DNA of 37,992 bases, taken from contig NZ_LNYZ01000017.1 of NCBI RefSeq assembly GCF_001468065.1, positions 1-37,992 on the forward strand. Reading direction: 5' to 3'. Positions within the stretch are counted from its first letter, which is position 1. Each line of letters opens with the position of its first letter. Below are positions 16,419-26,596 of the stretch, in pieces. Source of the DNA: Legionella steigerwaltii (GTDB lineage: Bacteria > Pseudomonadota > Gammaproteobacteria > Legionellales > Legionellaceae). The translations under genes were made by a program, and so were the position numbers. The notes under the pieces are model-generated. The model saw nothing but the letters and a program-made list of their open reading frames with translations. It searched no databases and was not told where the DNA came from.

Positions 16419-17816
16419 TTACAATGCTTCCAAAGCCTTAGCAATAGATTCAGTCATTGCTTTGGCATCACCAAAAAGCATGTACGTATTATCGTGGTAA
16501 AATAAATCGTTTTCGACGCCTGCATAGCCTGGAGCTAAGCTTCGTTTAACAAATAATACATTTTTTGCTCTTTCTACTTCCAAGACTGGCATGCCATAAA
16601 TTGGTGAGCCTGGATCAGTTTTTGCTGCGGGATTGGTGATGTCATTCGCTCCAATAACATACGCTACATCACAGCTTGCAAAATCACGGTTAATTTCACT
16701 TTGTTCAAAAACCCTATCGTAAGGAATATTGGCTTCCGCGAGTAACACATTCATATGTCCGGGCATACGACCAGCAACCGGGTGGATAGCAAAGCGAACT
16801 TTGATATTGCGATGTTCAAGGGCATCAACTAATTCTTTAACTGCATGTTGCGCATGTGCTACTGCCATACCATATCCTGGAACAATGATTACATCTTTAG
16901 CATTACTTAAGAGGAATGCTGCATCTTCACCATTTCCTTGTCGTACCGAGCGCGATTCATTTGTTGCATTAGCTTGTGAATGACTTCCTGAAGATTGGAT
17001 ACCTCCAAAAATCACGTTAAAAATCGAACGGTTCATCCCTACACACATGATATAACTCAGGATAGCCCCGCTCGCGCCTACTAAGGCTCCAGTAATCACA
17101 AGTAAATGGTTGCTGAGTGTAAATCCAATACCTGCAGCTGCCCACCCTGAGTACGAGTTAAGCATGGAGATAACTACAGGCATGTCCGCACCACCAATAG
17201 GGATAATGAGTAATACACCCAGTAAAAAAGAGAGCCCGGCCATTACACTAAAAAGTGTAAGCGTCTGATTAATTAAAAACAAAACAAATAAAATGACGAT
17301 GACTACTGCGGTAACAAGATTAATCGTATTATGGCCTATGAGTTTAATAGGGACGCCCGACATAATTCCTTGCAATTTGAGAAAGGCAATTACCGAACCT
17401 GAAAAAGTGATGGCACCTATAATTAAACCAAGGCTCATTTCGACAAGACTTGCTTTGGCTATGGCTCCTGGAACTCCGATATGGAACGAAGTAGGGGATA
17501 AGAACGCACAGAACGCAACTAATACTGCAGCCATACCCACTAATGAATGAAACGCAGCAACAAGCTGCGGTATAGCGGTCATATTAATTTTGAAAGCAAT
17601 GAAGGTTCCTATTATTCCTCCTGCGATGATTAAACAAATGAGTAGGGACTGATGGTATGTCGTAGGCATCATCAAGGTTGAGCCTACCGCGAGAATCATA
17701 CCGGCAATTCCTAAAAGATTTCCTCTTCGTGCCGATGCAGGACTGGCTAGACCTTTGAGCGCCAGTATAAAACACACAGCAGATAATAGATAAAATAAAG
17801 GAACCAGGGTTGTCAT
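16419..17816 (-). CDS. pntB: NAD(P) transhydrogenase subunit beta
   Basis: A 465-residue integral membrane subunit. The N-terminal two thirds have about nine hydrophobic segments (domain II). The C-terminal domain III binds NADP(H): GYGMAVAHAQHAV is the nucleotide fingerprint, and IHPVAGRMPGHMNVLLAEA and VIGANDITNPAA are hallmark loops. With PntA1/PntA2 it forms the proton-translocating transhydrogenase that uses proton motive force to make NADPH from NADH. It is the last gene of the pnt operon, separated from pntA2 by 120 bp that hold a small inverted-repeat element. Confidence 0.96.
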   Translation of the reverse strand: MTTLVPLFYLLSAVCFILALKGLASPASARRGNLLGIAGMILAVGSTLMMPTTYHQSLLICLIIAGGIIGTFIAFKINMTAIPQLVAAFHSLVGMAAVLVAFCAFLSPTSFHIGVPGAIAKASLVEMSLGLIIGAITFSGSVIAFLKLQGIMSGVPIKLIGHNTINLVTAVVIVILFVLFLINQTLTLFSVMAGLSFLLGVLLIIPIGGADMPVVISMLNSYSGWAAAGIGFTLSNHLLVITGALVGASGAILSYIMCVGMNRSIFNVIFGGIQSSGSHSQANATNESRSVRQGNGEDAAFLLSNAKDVIIVPGYGMAVAHAQHAVKELVDALEHRNIKVRFAIHPVAGRMPGHMNVLLAEANIPYDRVFEQSEINRDFASCDVAYVIGANDITNPAAKTDPGSPIYGMPVLEVERAKNVLFVKRSLAPGYAGVENDLFYHDNTYMLFGDAKAMTESIAKALEAL

Positions 17817-17835
17817 GAAAAGTCATCCTTATTTT

Positions 17836-17927
17836 TTGTAACTATTCACCGAAAGCCATATTTCGTCCAACCTGCACTCAAATCTGACTTTTCACCAAGA
17901 TTCTAAAATCGTGGTGAATGGTTACAA
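17836..17927. repeat. Small inverted-repeat element inside the pnt operon
   Basis: The terminal arms TTGTAACTATTCACC (17836-17850) and GGTGAATGGTTACAA (17913-17927) pair with one mismatch. A 31-bp interior segment at 17873-17903 recurs, with four mismatches, at 27854-27884. It looks like a MITE or its remnant sitting between pntA2 and pntB. Confidence 0.5.
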
Positions 17928-17936
17928 TTTTTGTAA

Positions 17937-18233
17937 TTATTTTTTATACATACGTAACATACGTTGGGTTACAACAAATCCACCAAAAATGTTAATTGAG
18001 GTAATAAATATTGCAAGGCCGCCAATCCACGTGATTTTCCCTGTTAGCTGAGTACCTGCAGCAATAAGTGCCCCTAAAACAATAATACTGGATATGGCGT
18101 TGGTTACTGACATTAATGGGGTATGTAGGGCTGGGGTGACTTTCCAAACCACATAATATCCAACAAAGCAGGCCAAAACGAAAATGGTCAGTATGGCAAT
18201 GTATGGATTTCCAAGAGTGTTCATCTCATGCAT
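17937..18233 (-). CDS. pntA2: NAD(P) transhydrogenase subunit alpha, part 2
   Basis: A 98-residue membrane protein with three hydrophobic helices. It corresponds to the membrane domain at the C-terminus of E. coli PntA, here a separate gene as in Rhodospirillum (PntAB). [30 protein letters not shown] is highly characteristic. Its ATG, preceded by AAGGAGACACAAA, overlaps the end of pntA1 by eight bases, so the pair is translationally coupled. Confidence 0.95.
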   Translation of the reverse strand: MHEMNTLGNPYIAILTIFVLACFVGYYVVWKVTPALHTPLMSVTNAISSIIVLGALIAAGTQLTGKITWIGGLAIFITSINIFGGFVVTQRMLRMYKK

Positions 18234-19356
18234 TTTGTGTCTCCTTTATTACCTGGAACGGTAGATATTGATTCTGATGACAAAGCACTGCTTGCTGAAT
18301 GATTTCATCATTAGGATTTAACGTAATTTCGGGCGGGTTTGATGCTAAGAGGCTAATCAAATGCACTAGATTATTAGCATAAAGCTCGCTTGCAGTAGCC
18401 GGAACCAATCCCGCCATGTTGCTTAAACCAATGACAGTTACTTCTCCATGTTTTATTGTTTTATCAGGAATACTGACTTCACAATTTCCTCCTCTGGAGG
18501 TTGCAAGATCAACGACAACTGAACCGGTTTTCATTTGTTCTATAGTTTTTTTATACAATAAAATAGGTGCTTTTCTACCGGGGATTAAGGCTGTAGAAAT
18601 AACGATATCTGCTAATTTAGCGTATTGATCAATAAGTTCTGCCTGAAGTTTTTTATACTCTTCACTCATTTCGGAGGCGTATCCTCCTTTGGTTTCACTG
18701 TCTTGATCCTGGCTTACCTCAATAAATTCCGCGCCTAAGCTTTCAACTTGTTCTTTTGCTGCACGTCGTACGTCAAATGCATAAACTACGGCACCTAAAC
18801 GTTTGGCTGTTGCTATTGCCTGTAAACCTGCAACTCCAGCACCAAGAACAAGTACTTTCGCTGGTTGAATCATTCCTGCAGCGGTCATCATCATGGGAAT
18901 TGCTCGATGAAATTGAGTGCATGCTTCTAAGACCGCTCTATAGCCTGCTAAATTTGCTTGTGAGGATAGACTATCCATGCTTTGGGCGCGACTTATCCGA
19001 GGTATTAGGTTCATTGAAAATAACGTAATTTGTTTTTCCTTGCACCAGGTAATTAATTTACTCTCTGGAACATTATCGATATGGCCTATGACTAGGGCAC
19101 CTTGGGATAAACCCTCTAGCTCTTTGGGATCAGGCTCATGAATGCAAAGAAGAACGTTGGCTTTCTCCAATATACTTTTTTTATTCTGAATCGATACACC
19201 AACTTGCTCATAATCCTGATCTCTAAAGCTTGCAGCGAGACCTGCATTTTTTTCTATAGCGACTTCAAAACCTGATTTGATAAAGTGCTTTGCTGAGTTA
19301 GGGGTGATGGCTACTCGGGTTTCATTGCCTGGTGCTAGTAGGGTTGCAATCATCAT
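18226..19356 (-). CDS. pntA1: NAD(P) transhydrogenase subunit alpha, part 1
   Basis: A 376-residue soluble NAD(H)-binding domain I, related to alanine dehydrogenase. [24 protein letters not shown] is the family signature at about 123-147. [22 protein letters not shown] is the dinucleotide-binding turn, and [19 protein letters not shown] follows it. It ends where the membrane part of fused PntA would begin, and pntA2 supplies that part. First gene of the operon, with AAGGA about nine bases before the ATG. Only 116 bp separate it from the end of kdpD upstream, so read-through from kdp is possible. Confidence 0.95.
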   Translation of the reverse strand: MMIATLLAPGNETRVAITPNSAKHFIKSGFEVAIEKNAGLAASFRDQDYEQVGVSIQNKKSILEKANVLLCIHEPDPKELEGLSQGALVIGHIDNVPESKLITWCKEKQITLFSMNLIPRISRAQSMDSLSSQANLAGYRAVLEACTQFHRAIPMMMTAAGMIQPAKVLVLGAGVAGLQAIATAKRLGAVVYAFDVRRAAKEQVESLGAEFIEVSQDQDSETKGGYASEMSEEYKKLQAELIDQYAKLADIVISTALIPGRKAPILLYKKTIEQMKTGSVVVDLATSRGGNCEVSIPDKTIKHGEVTVIGLSNMAGLVPATASELYANNLVHLISLLASNPPEITLNPNDEIIQQAVLCHQNQYLPFQVIKETQNA

Positions 19357-19472
19357 GGGGTAAATCCTTTTTACCTAAATATTCATTATCCTATTGTAAT
19401 TTAGACTGATTTTCCAGAGTAATCTGAGTATTGCAGAAATTGTAACCAGGCTACAACGGCTAAGAATGATTA

Positions 19473-21437
19473 TCAAAGAAGATTGCTTGGCTTATTTTGT
19501 TCTTCTTGCAAATTGTCTACCTCGATAGCCAGCGCAATTTGATTCGCGCATGACTCCAGAAGCTGTATTTTTTCAGGTGTATAATCACTGTTCTTAGTGG
19601 GTTGGACCCTCAAAACTCCCATTGTACCGCGTGCGCCAAGCAAAGGAATAAACAATGCATTAGAAAATGAGAGCGTATCAGTTCCCCATCCTGCTTTTTG
19701 TCCTAGTTCAAATACCCACTGGGCGATGCTGTATTCTTTTTCGTCCAATTCTTGATGTGATTTCGCGCTCGCTCGAACAACGAGCTGTCCATTTTTTGGT
19801 AATAGCGCAATAATCTCACAGTGAAAAATTTCTGAAATATAATTGACCCCAGTTCTGAGTAATCTGACTATGCCACGCGTTCTCGATAATCTTCGACTTA
19901 AAGTATATAAGGCTGATGTTTGATATTCTGCAAGACGGGCAATTTCTGATTGGCGGCGGGTGACTAAGGTTAGTTGGCAAATAATAAGCGCCATAATGAA
20001 CATCATAATCAAAGTGAAGAAATAATCGGATTGTGAAATGAAAAAACTGTAGTACGGTGGAATAAACAAATAATCATATGCCAATATGCTGAGAATAATT
20101 CCTGCGATTGCAGGGCCTGTACGCCCTAATAAAGCAATGCAAATCATTCCTATTAAATAGACTAGAGTTAAACTGGTTTCGTTGACTAAAGGATAAATTA
20201 AATAATTGAGAAATGTCGTAATTGCGACAATGCCAGTCGATAAAAGGTAATAAAACCAAGACGTCTTTGGTTTAAGAAGAGATTTTTCACTTGATTTCTT
20301 TGATGCTATGGTCATCGTATATACATCAATTTCACCACTATAGCGTAAAATTTCGTCGGCCAAAATGCGAAAGAAAAAATTTCTCCATCGAGTACGAATT
20401 TGTTTGCAGATCATAATGAGTGTGACATTTTGTTCACGGGAAAAATTGATGATTTCTTTAACAAGGTCATAACCCATTAAAATATGAGTTTCAGCACCTA
20501 ACTGTTCTGCAAAAAATAAATTCTTTATGGCTTGATTTCGTTGAGTCCTGGACAATTGAACTCGAGTAGAGTCAACATATACTGCAATCCAATCCGCTTG
20601 TAGGCTAGTAGCCATCCTTTTGGCTGCTCGAATCAATTTATGTGATTCCGGACCAGGGCCAACGCAAACAAGTATTTTTTCCATGATGGGCCAGATGTGT
20701 TTAATCCCTTGGCCTTGTCTGTATAAAAGTACTTGGGTATTAACCCGTTTTGCTAGAGTACGTAATGCCAATTCACGTAACGCCATTAAATTACCTTTGC
20801 GAAAATAAAACTCTGCAGCGAGACGCGCTTGTTTGGGGACGTAGACTTTACCCTCGGAAAGGCGTTTTAATAAATCTTCTGGGGCTAAGTCGACTAACTC
20901 AATTGTATTGGCTCTTTCTATCATAGCGTCCGGAACAGTTTCCTGAACAGGGGCATGAATGATTTGTGACACATCATCATTGAGGCTTTCTATATGTTGA
21001 ACATTGAGGGTAGTACATACATCAATTCCACGGTCCAACAGTTCTTTAATATCTTGCCAGCGCTTTTTATGCCGTACACCGCTAACATTTGTATGAGCCA
21101 TTTCATCCATGAGGATTAATCCTGGATTTCTTTTCAGAGCAGCGTCCAAATCAAATTCTTGTAATTGTTTTCCGTGATAATCAATTGTTACTTTAGGCAA
21201 GATGACGAAATTTTTAAGTATTTCCTCTATTTCAGATCGTCCATGCGATTCGACAATACCAACTACAATGTCTAATCCTTTAGATTGCTCTTGCATTGCT
21301 TCATGGAGCATGGAGTGAGTTTTCCCTACCCCTGGTGCAGCACCGAGATAAATTTTGAGTTTGCCAGTTTGCTTTTGTTGTTCTTCTTCTAAGACCTGTT
21401 GTAATAATGCATTGGGATCAGGGCGTTTATCGGTCAT
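19473..21437 (-). CDS. kdpD: KdpD-like sensor lacking the histidine kinase module
   Basis: A 654-residue protein matching the N-terminal two thirds of KdpD; E. coli KdpD is about 894. In order: the KdpD domain with Walker A LGAAPGVGKTHSM (31-44) and Walker B-like LILMDEMAHTN, a universal-stress-protein-like domain from about 250 (CVGPGPESHKLIRAAKRMA), four membrane helices at about 395-500, and a GAF domain ending LLESCANQIALAIEVDNLQ. It stops right there: the H-box and ATPase domains that should follow are absent, and no remnant lies in the 116 bp downstream. No kdpE is nearby. It overlaps kdpC by four bases. It may act as a potassium or c-di-AMP sensor that signals by another route. Confidence 0.88.
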   Translation of the reverse strand: MTDKRPDPNALLQQVLEEEQQKQTGKLKIYLGAAPGVGKTHSMLHEAMQEQSKGLDIVVGIVESHGRSEIEEILKNFVILPKVTIDYHGKQLQEFDLDAALKRNPGLILMDEMAHTNVSGVRHKKRWQDIKELLDRGIDVCTTLNVQHIESLNDDVSQIIHAPVQETVPDAMIERANTIELVDLAPEDLLKRLSEGKVYVPKQARLAAEFYFRKGNLMALRELALRTLAKRVNTQVLLYRQGQGIKHIWPIMEKILVCVGPGPESHKLIRAAKRMATSLQADWIAVYVDSTRVQLSRTQRNQAIKNLFFAEQLGAETHILMGYDLVKEIINFSREQNVTLIMICKQIRTRWRNFFFRILADEILRYSGEIDVYTMTIASKKSSEKSLLKPKTSWFYYLLSTGIVAITTFLNYLIYPLVNETSLTLVYLIGMICIALLGRTGPAIAGIILSILAYDYLFIPPYYSFFISQSDYFFTLIMMFIMALIICQLTLVTRRQSEIARLAEYQTSALYTLSRRLSRTRGIVRLLRTGVNYISEIFHCEIIALLPKNGQLVVRASAKSHQELDEKEYSIAQWVFELGQKAGWGTDTLSFSNALFIPLLGARGTMGVLRVQPTKNSDYTPEKIQLLESCANQIALAIEVDNLQEEQNKPSNLL

Positions 21438-22042
21438 TTAGTAGTCCTTATGTGATCCAGAGCTAAATTAAGCTCTAATACATTGATTCGTGGTTCTCCC
21501 AAAAGATGCAGGGTGCGTTTTTTTATTAATTGATTCACTAGTTCTTGAATTTCTTGTTCTGAAATCCGGCGTGCTTTGGCAATGCGAGGTATCTGATAAA
21601 AGGCTGCGAGTGGGCTTATTTCAGGATCCAATCCACTGGCAGATGCAGTAACTAAATCTACTGGGATTAATTGCTTGGCTGTTTCATTTTGATCGGCCAA
21701 AGAGAATTGGTGAAGTCCAGCGATCCGCTTTCCTACAGTATCTAAAAACTCTGGATTAGAAGGTCCCATATTTGAACCGGAGGAATTCATTGCATTGTAG
21801 GGAAATGGGGTTGTGGCAGAAGGACGTCCCCAAAAGTAGTTGGGTGCATCGAAGTATTGTCCGATGAGTGCAGAACCAATTGGATTGCCTTCGTATCGTA
21901 ACAAGCTGCCATTTGCTTGATAAGGAAAAAATATTTGAGCTAATGCAGTAACGAATGCAGGATAGATTAAACCCGTCAGAACTGAAAAAAGAAGTAGAAA
22001 GATTAAGGCGATTTTTATTTGTTTTAGAGCTTCCATAACCAT
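21434..22042 (-). CDS. kdpC: Potassium-transporting ATPase subunit C
   Basis: A 202-residue inner-membrane protein with one N-terminal span (IKIALIFLLLFSVLTGLIYPAFVTALAQ) and a periplasmic domain. Hallmarks are IGSALIGQYF, YFWGRPSAT, SSGSNMGPSNP, VDLVTASASGLDPEISP and the final helix, which begins RISEQEIQELV. KdpC stabilises the KdpFABC complex and assists potassium uptake. It starts three bases after kdpB and overlaps kdpD by four bases. Confidence 0.95.
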   Translation of the reverse strand: MVMEALKQIKIALIFLLLFSVLTGLIYPAFVTALAQIFFPYQANGSLLRYEGNPIGSALIGQYFDAPNYFWGRPSATTPFPYNAMNSSGSNMGPSNPEFLDTVGKRIAGLHQFSLADQNETAKQLIPVDLVTASASGLDPEISPLAAFYQIPRIAKARRISEQEIQELVNQLIKKRTLHLLGEPRINVLELNLALDHIRTTK

Positions 22043-22045
22043 TTT

Positions 22046-24115
22046 TTATCCTGTTAAACCCAACATTGTTAAGAGCAAATCAATGATTTTAATGCCGATG
22101 AAAGGAACGATTAATCCACCTAACCCATAGATAATTACATTTTTTCTAAGGAGTTGAGCCGCAGGAAGTCGTCGGTATTTTACTCCATGTAAGGCTAAAG
22201 GGATGAGTAAAACAATAATAAGTGCATTAAAAATTACTGCGGAAAGCACAGCAGTTTGCGGTGTTTGAAGATGCATGATATTGAGAACATTCAGTGCTGG
22301 ATACGTACTTGCAAATGCCGCGGGTAAGATAGCAAAATATTTCGCAATATCATTAGCAAGACTAAATGTCGTTAAGGAACCGCGTGTCATAAGCAACTGT
22401 TTACCTATTTCAACGACTTCAATTAATTTAGTAGGATTTGAATCCAAATCGACTAGATTACCTGCTTCTTTTGCGGCTTGTGTTCCTGAATTCATGGCTA
22501 CTGCAACATCAGCTTGTGCAAGTGCCGGGGCATCGTTGGTCCCGTCACCAGTCATTGCTACTAAATGACCTTGAGCCTGTAGGTCGCGAATCAATTTAAG
22601 TTTATCTTCGGGCTTTGCATTGGCAAGAAAATCATCTACTCCTGCTTCGCCGGCAATTGAGGCAGCAGTTAGCGGATTATCGCCTGTTACCATGATGGTT
22701 TTAATCCCCATTTGTCTTAATTGCGCAAATCGCTCACGAATTCCTCCTTTAATAATGTCTTTAAGACGAATAATTCCCAGTACTTTTGGGCCTTCTGTAA
22801 CAACCAGCGCTGTTCCTCCTTGGCGCGAAATAATTTCAACATTAGTTTTCACATTTTCAGGAACGTTACCCCCTAACTCATTAATGTATTCTTCGATGGC
22901 TTCTGATGAGCCTTTGCGAATTTGTCGAGTTCCAAGATTTGCGCCACTCATTCGGGTTTGTGCGGTAAAAGGAATAAAGGTTGCATTCAGCTGAGCAAGT
23001 GCTCTGCCGCGCAATTTATATTTTCTTTTCGCAAGAATAACAATGCTTCGACCCTCAGGCGTTTCATCAGCAAGAGAAGCCAATTGAGCTGCGTCGGCTA
23101 AATCTCTGACATTGACTCCTTCTGCTGGAATAAATTCTGTTGCCTGACGGTTTCCTAAAGTAATTGTCCCTGTTTTATCAAGCAATAAAACGTCAACATC
23201 ACCCGCAGCTTCAACAGCGCGTCCGGATAAAGCAATGACATTGGCTTGAATCATACGATCCATGCCAGAAATACCAATTGCAGAAAGTAACCCCCCAATC
23301 GTTGTTGGTGCCAAACAAACAAAAAGAGCAACGAGTACTGTGATTGAAATTGCTGAGCCTGATTTAGTGACAGATACACTGAAAATTGAAAAAGAGAGTA
23401 GGGTACTGCAAACCACCAGGAACACGATGGTTAGTGCGGCCAGTAAAATTGTTAATGCGAGCTCATTCGGAGTTTTTTGTCTTTTTGCACCTTCGACTAG
23501 GGAAATCATTCGATCCAAGAAGGTTTCACCCGGATTCGAAGTAATACGGATGATAAGCCAATCTGAGATAATTTGAGTCCCTCCAGTGACTGCACTTCGA
23601 TCTCCACCGCTTTCACGAATTACCGGGGCGCTTTCGCCGGTGATGGCACTTTCATTGACTGAAGCAATTCCTTCAATAATCTCACCGTCACTGGGAATAA
23701 AATCGCCTGCTTCAACCAAAACCAAATCCCCAGCACGGAGTTGCACTGATGGAATCATCGTGAATTTTGCGCTTTTAGATGCCTTAGCCAATTTTTTAGC
23801 TTGAATTTCTTGTCGTGCGCGACGTAATTCTTGTGCCTGGGCCTTGCCTCGACCTTCTGCCATAGCTTCCGCAAAGTTAGCAAACAAGAGTGTAAACCAA
23901 AGCCATAAACTAATCGCTAGAATAAACAAGGGTGGAGCCTCTCCATTTCCTAGGAGTGCCTGTATAAAAAGAGCAGTAGTGATAATTGAACTCACATAAA
24001 CGGTAAACATGACCGGATTTTTTATTTGGGTATGAGGGGCTAATTTTAAAAATGAATCGAGTAGAGCGCCTCTAATAATGCTAAAATCCCAAATAGAATG
24101 TGATTTAGAAGCCAT
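22046..24115 (-). CDS. kdpB: Potassium-transporting ATPase ATP-binding subunit
   Basis: A 689-residue P-type ATPase, the energising subunit of the Kdp pump. The phosphorylated Asp is D313 in [14 protein letters not shown] (159-162) is the dephosphorylation motif, whose Ser is the regulatory phosphoserine in E. coli. [24 protein letters not shown] is the hinge. The membrane segment includes [10 protein letters not shown], in place of the usual CPx or PEGL motif. All key residues are present, so the pump should be active. It overlaps kdpA by 11 bp. Confidence 0.97.
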   Translation of the reverse strand: MASKSHSIWDFSIIRGALLDSFLKLAPHTQIKNPVMFTVYVSSIITTALFIQALLGNGEAPPLFILAISLWLWFTLLFANFAEAMAEGRGKAQAQELRRARQEIQAKKLAKASKSAKFTMIPSVQLRAGDLVLVEAGDFIPSDGEIIEGIASVNESAITGESAPVIRESGGDRSAVTGGTQIISDWLIIRITSNPGETFLDRMISLVEGAKRQKTPNELALTILLAALTIVFLVVCSTLLSFSIFSVSVTKSGSAISITVLVALFVCLAPTTIGGLLSAIGISGMDRMIQANVIALSGRAVEAAGDVDVLLLDKTGTITLGNRQATEFIPAEGVNVRDLADAAQLASLADETPEGRSIVILAKRKYKLRGRALAQLNATFIPFTAQTRMSGANLGTRQIRKGSSEAIEEYINELGGNVPENVKTNVEIISRQGGTALVVTEGPKVLGIIRLKDIIKGGIRERFAQLRQMGIKTIMVTGDNPLTAASIAGEAGVDDFLANAKPEDKLKLIRDLQAQGHLVAMTGDGTNDAPALAQADVAVAMNSGTQAAKEAGNLVDLDSNPTKLIEVVEIGKQLLMTRGSLTTFSLANDIAKYFAILPAAFASTYPALNVLNIMHLQTPQTAVLSAVIFNALIIVLLIPLALHGVKYRRLPAAQLLRKNVIIYGLGGLIVPFIGIKIIDLLLTMLGLTG

Positions 24116-25922
24116 ATTTCCCCCAAAGCATCAAATGCTCCACAATTGGACCAAGGGCAAGGGCTGGTAAAAAGGACAATGCACTAATAACAATGACAAT
24201 ACAGACTAATAAAGTAATAAAAAGCGGGGTGTGTGTGGCTAATGTACCTAAACTATTAGGAATCCGCTTTTTTCTAACGAGAGAACCGGCAATTGCAAGT
24301 GCAGGAATAGCAAGCCAATAGCGGCTGATCAACATAAGTACGCCGCCGACAATATTATAAAAAGGGGTGTTGGCATTCAAACCAGCAAAAGCACTGCCAT
24401 TATTATTTCCCATAGAAGTAAATGCATAGAGTATTTCTGTAAATCCATGTGCCCCGGGATTTGCTATAGAACTTGTTCCAGCAGGGGTTACTGAAGCATA
24501 GGCTGTGGCAATGAGGACAATTAAAGGCATAATTAAAACAGCGATAGAGGCCATTTTCATCTCATAAGGTTCAATTTTTTTACCTAAATATTCAGGGGTT
24601 CTACCAACCATAAGTCCAGCAATAAATACAGTGAGAACAACCAGCATTAACATCCCATATAGCCCAGAACCAACACCTCCAAAGCTGACTTCACCCAGAT
24701 GCATCATCCATAAAGGAACTAATCCTCCTAGAGGGGTAAATGAATCGAGCATGGAGTTGACAGAACCATTAGAGGCTGCTGTTGTTGCTGTGGCCCAGAT
24801 TGCTGAATTGACAATACCAAAACGTGTCTCTTTACCTTCCATGTTTCCAGCAGGGTAAAGTTCTGATTGCGCTATAGTATCAATCCCCATTTGTTGAAAT
24901 GAGGGATTTCCTACTTGTTCGATGGCAACTTCAAATAGTAACCATGGAACAAAAAGAATGGCCATAGCAATTAATATTGCCCAACCTTGCCTTTTATCTC
25001 GAGCCATAGTGCCAAACGTAAAACAAAGAGCGGCTGGAATAAGCAAGATTGCTACCATTTCCAGAAAGTTGGTTAATGGTGTGGGATTTTCAAATGGATG
25101 AGCAGAATTAGCACTAAAAAAACCACCGCCATTAGTACCCAGTTGTTTAATGGCAATTTGTGATGCTACTGGTCCCATAGGAATAATTTGTTCTGTTATT
25201 TTTACAGGTGTGGTTTGAGGATTACCTTGGCCATCTAATACAGGCTTACCTGCTTCATCCGTTATGGGTTGTTGATAGGTAAAAGCATGCATCAGATTGA
25301 TTTTTTGATTCGGCTTAAAATTCTGAATGACCCCTTGAGAGCACAGAATAAGTGAAAAAACTAAAGACAATGGCAATAAGATATAGAGTATTCCACGTAC
25401 AGTATCTACCCAAAAATTTCCTAGGCTGTTACTTTCATGTTTTACGAGGCCGCGTATAAATGCAATGAGTAATGACATACCTGTTGCTGACGAGATAAAA
25501 TTTTGTACGGTTAGTGCAAACATTTGCGTAAAATAACTCATCGTTGTTTCACCACCGTAGGCTTGCCAATTAGTATTGCTGGAAAAGCTAATTGCGGTAT
25601 TAAATGCAAGATCAGGCGATGGGGAGGCAAATCCTTGAGGGTTTAATGGGAGATAAAATTGGATTCGTTGTATGAGATAAACAAGAAGAAATCCAGCCAA
25701 GTTAACGAAGAGCATGGCTGATAAATAGGCTTTCCATCCCATTTCTTCTTGTGTATGAATACCGCAAAGCTTGTAGATGAGATGTTCAAAAGGCCTTAAA
25801 ACAGTATCTAATAAACAGGAGCGGCCTTGATACACTCGTGACATGTACCAACCTAATGGTTTTACAAGGAGTAACAAAAAGAACAAATAAAATACAATTT
25901 GCAAAAAACCAGGTTTTGTCAT
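24105..25922 (-). CDS. kdpA: Potassium-transporting ATPase potassium-binding subunit
   Basis: A 605-residue channel-like subunit of the Kdp system, related to Trk/Ktr proteins. The four pore loops are visible: [57 protein letters not shown] and [16 protein letters not shown]. It is longer than the E. coli protein (557), mainly because of a periplasmic insert around [20 protein letters not shown]. It binds and conducts potassium into the complex. AAGGA lies five bases before the ATG, and kdpF ends 37 bp upstream. Confidence 0.97.
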   Translation of the reverse strand: MTKPGFLQIVFYLFFLLLLVKPLGWYMSRVYQGRSCLLDTVLRPFEHLIYKLCGIHTQEEMGWKAYLSAMLFVNLAGFLLVYLIQRIQFYLPLNPQGFASPSPDLAFNTAISFSSNTNWQAYGGETTMSYFTQMFALTVQNFISSATGMSLLIAFIRGLVKHESNSLGNFWVDTVRGILYILLPLSLVFSLILCSQGVIQNFKPNQKINLMHAFTYQQPITDEAGKPVLDGQGNPQTTPVKITEQIIPMGPVASQIAIKQLGTNGGGFFSANSAHPFENPTPLTNFLEMVAILLIPAALCFTFGTMARDKRQGWAILIAMAILFVPWLLFEVAIEQVGNPSFQQMGIDTIAQSELYPAGNMEGKETRFGIVNSAIWATATTAASNGSVNSMLDSFTPLGGLVPLWMMHLGEVSFGGVGSGLYGMLMLVVLTVFIAGLMVGRTPEYLGKKIEPYEMKMASIAVLIMPLIVLIATAYASVTPAGTSSIANPGAHGFTEILYAFTSMGNNNGSAFAGLNANTPFYNIVGGVLMLISRYWLAIPALAIAGSLVRKKRIPNSLGTLATHTPLFITLLVCIVIVISALSFLPALALGPIVEHLMLWGKYGF

Positions 25923-25959
25923 AAGGGTCCTTTCCTGTGTTTAAATTAAATCCATCCCC

Positions 25960-26046
25960 CTAGAATAACTCAGGTTTGAATAACACAACTAACAAATAGA
26001 TTAACAAACACACAGCAATTATTCCGCAACTTAAATACAAGCTCAT
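25960..26046 (-). CDS. kdpF: KdpF small subunit
   Basis: A 28-residue single-span peptide (SLYLSCGIIAVCLLIYLLVV, then LFKPELF) in the expected place directly before kdpA. Length and layout match E. coli KdpF (29 residues), which stabilises the KdpABC complex in lipid. AAGGAG lies seven bases before the ATG. Such short genes are commonly missed in annotation. Confidence 0.85.
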   Translation of the reverse strand: MSLYLSCGIIAVCLLIYLLVVLFKPELF

Positions 26047-26139
26047 GATTCACTCCTTGATAAATAATCAAAGAATCGGATTAGCCCAAAAGATAAGCTA
26101 AAAAAGAATAGGACAAGAAAAATTAATAAAATATCCATT
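26043..26139 (-). pseudogene. Small membrane ORF before kdpF, split by a one-base shift at a homopolymer
   Basis: Starting at the ATG at 26139, the frame reads MDILLIFLVLFFF and then meets TAG just after a run of seven T (A on the plus strand, 26100-26106). With one base fewer it would continue SLSFGLIRFFDYLSRSES and end in a TGA that overlaps the kdpF ATG. The joined 31-residue peptide (one span, then a polar tail) is the kind of small ORF that I recall preceding kdpF in other proteobacteria. The break could be real, a sequencing error, or a slippage site. Confidence 0.5.
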
Positions 26140-26153
26140 TGCTTGAGTGTCCA

Positions 26154-26159
26154 TTATAG
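26154..26159 (-). promoter_or_regulatory. Probable -10 box of the kdp operon
   Basis: A perfect TATAAT on the minus strand, 15 bases before the small ORF preceding kdpF. No strong -35 is seen 16-18 bp upstream, which suits an activated promoter. The missing KdpE makes the activator unknown. Confidence 0.4.
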
Positions 26160-26301
26160 AAAGCGTGTATTAATTATAATTCTAACTCAGGTTTCTTTAA
26201 CTGTTTGATTATAGTGGTTATACATAAAAAAAAACAATCGAACAAGTAATACTGTCATCCCGAGTGTAACGAGGACTTCCCACTATAGCTGTACTAGTTT
26301 T

Positions 26302-26384
26302 GTAGCCTGGGTGCAGCGAAGCGGAACCCGGGAGGGATTGGTTATACTGTATTCCCGGGTTCTGCTTCGCTGCACCCAGGCTAC
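26302..26384. repeat. REP pair between kdp and ssrS
   Basis: Two near-perfect arms, GTAGCCTGGGTGCAGCGAAG and CTTCGCTGCACCCAGGCTAC, around a loop of about 40 bp. They form a large hairpin between the kdp promoter and the 6S RNA terminator. Confidence 0.88.
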
Positions 26385-26396
26385 AATTTAAGAAAT

Positions 26397-26428
26397 AAAA
26401 AAGGCGTATTAAAATAATACGCCTTTTT
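26397..26428 (-). terminator. Rho-independent terminator of 6S RNA
   Basis: A perfect 9-bp stem, GGCGTATTA / TAATACGCC, with a 3-base loop, flanked by A and T runs on both sides so it can work in either direction. It lies 13 bp past the closing stem of the 6S RNA gene. Confidence 0.9.
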
Positions 26429-26440
26429 ATGGAATTCGGG

Positions 26441-26590
26441 ATAGACAGTAAGATTGAGTACAGTCCTTTTTACCAAGGTGGACTCCTCTGGAGTGTTTTA
26501 GGCTTCTTAGTACTTTACTAAGCTTGCTCACCGCACTCTCACTCTGGCTCCCAAAGTAATAATGTTGGCTGAACAATGTGTACTGTCTAT
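26441..26590 (-). ncRNA. ssrS: 6S RNA
   Basis: Read on the minus strand, the ends form a perfect 10-bp closing stem, ATAGACAGTA with TACTGTCTAT. The middle carries the conserved 6S features: TTTGGGAGCC, then GCGGTGAGCAAGCTTAG, AGAAGCCTAAAAC and CACCTTGG, in the same order as in E. coli 6S RNA (GGTGAGCATGCT, AGAAGCCTTAAAAC, CACCTTG). 6S RNA mimics an open promoter and sequesters sigma-70 RNA polymerase in stationary phase; in Legionella it is known to aid intracellular growth. The boundaries are set by the closing stem, so the mature RNA may be a few bases longer. Confidence 0.92.
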
Positions 26591-26596
26591 GATTCT

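Noticed and set aside
19357..19472. A frameshifted kinase half of KdpD downstream of its stop
   Set aside because: I looked for H-box or ATPase-like coding in the 116 bp before pntA1 and found none; the space is far too small.
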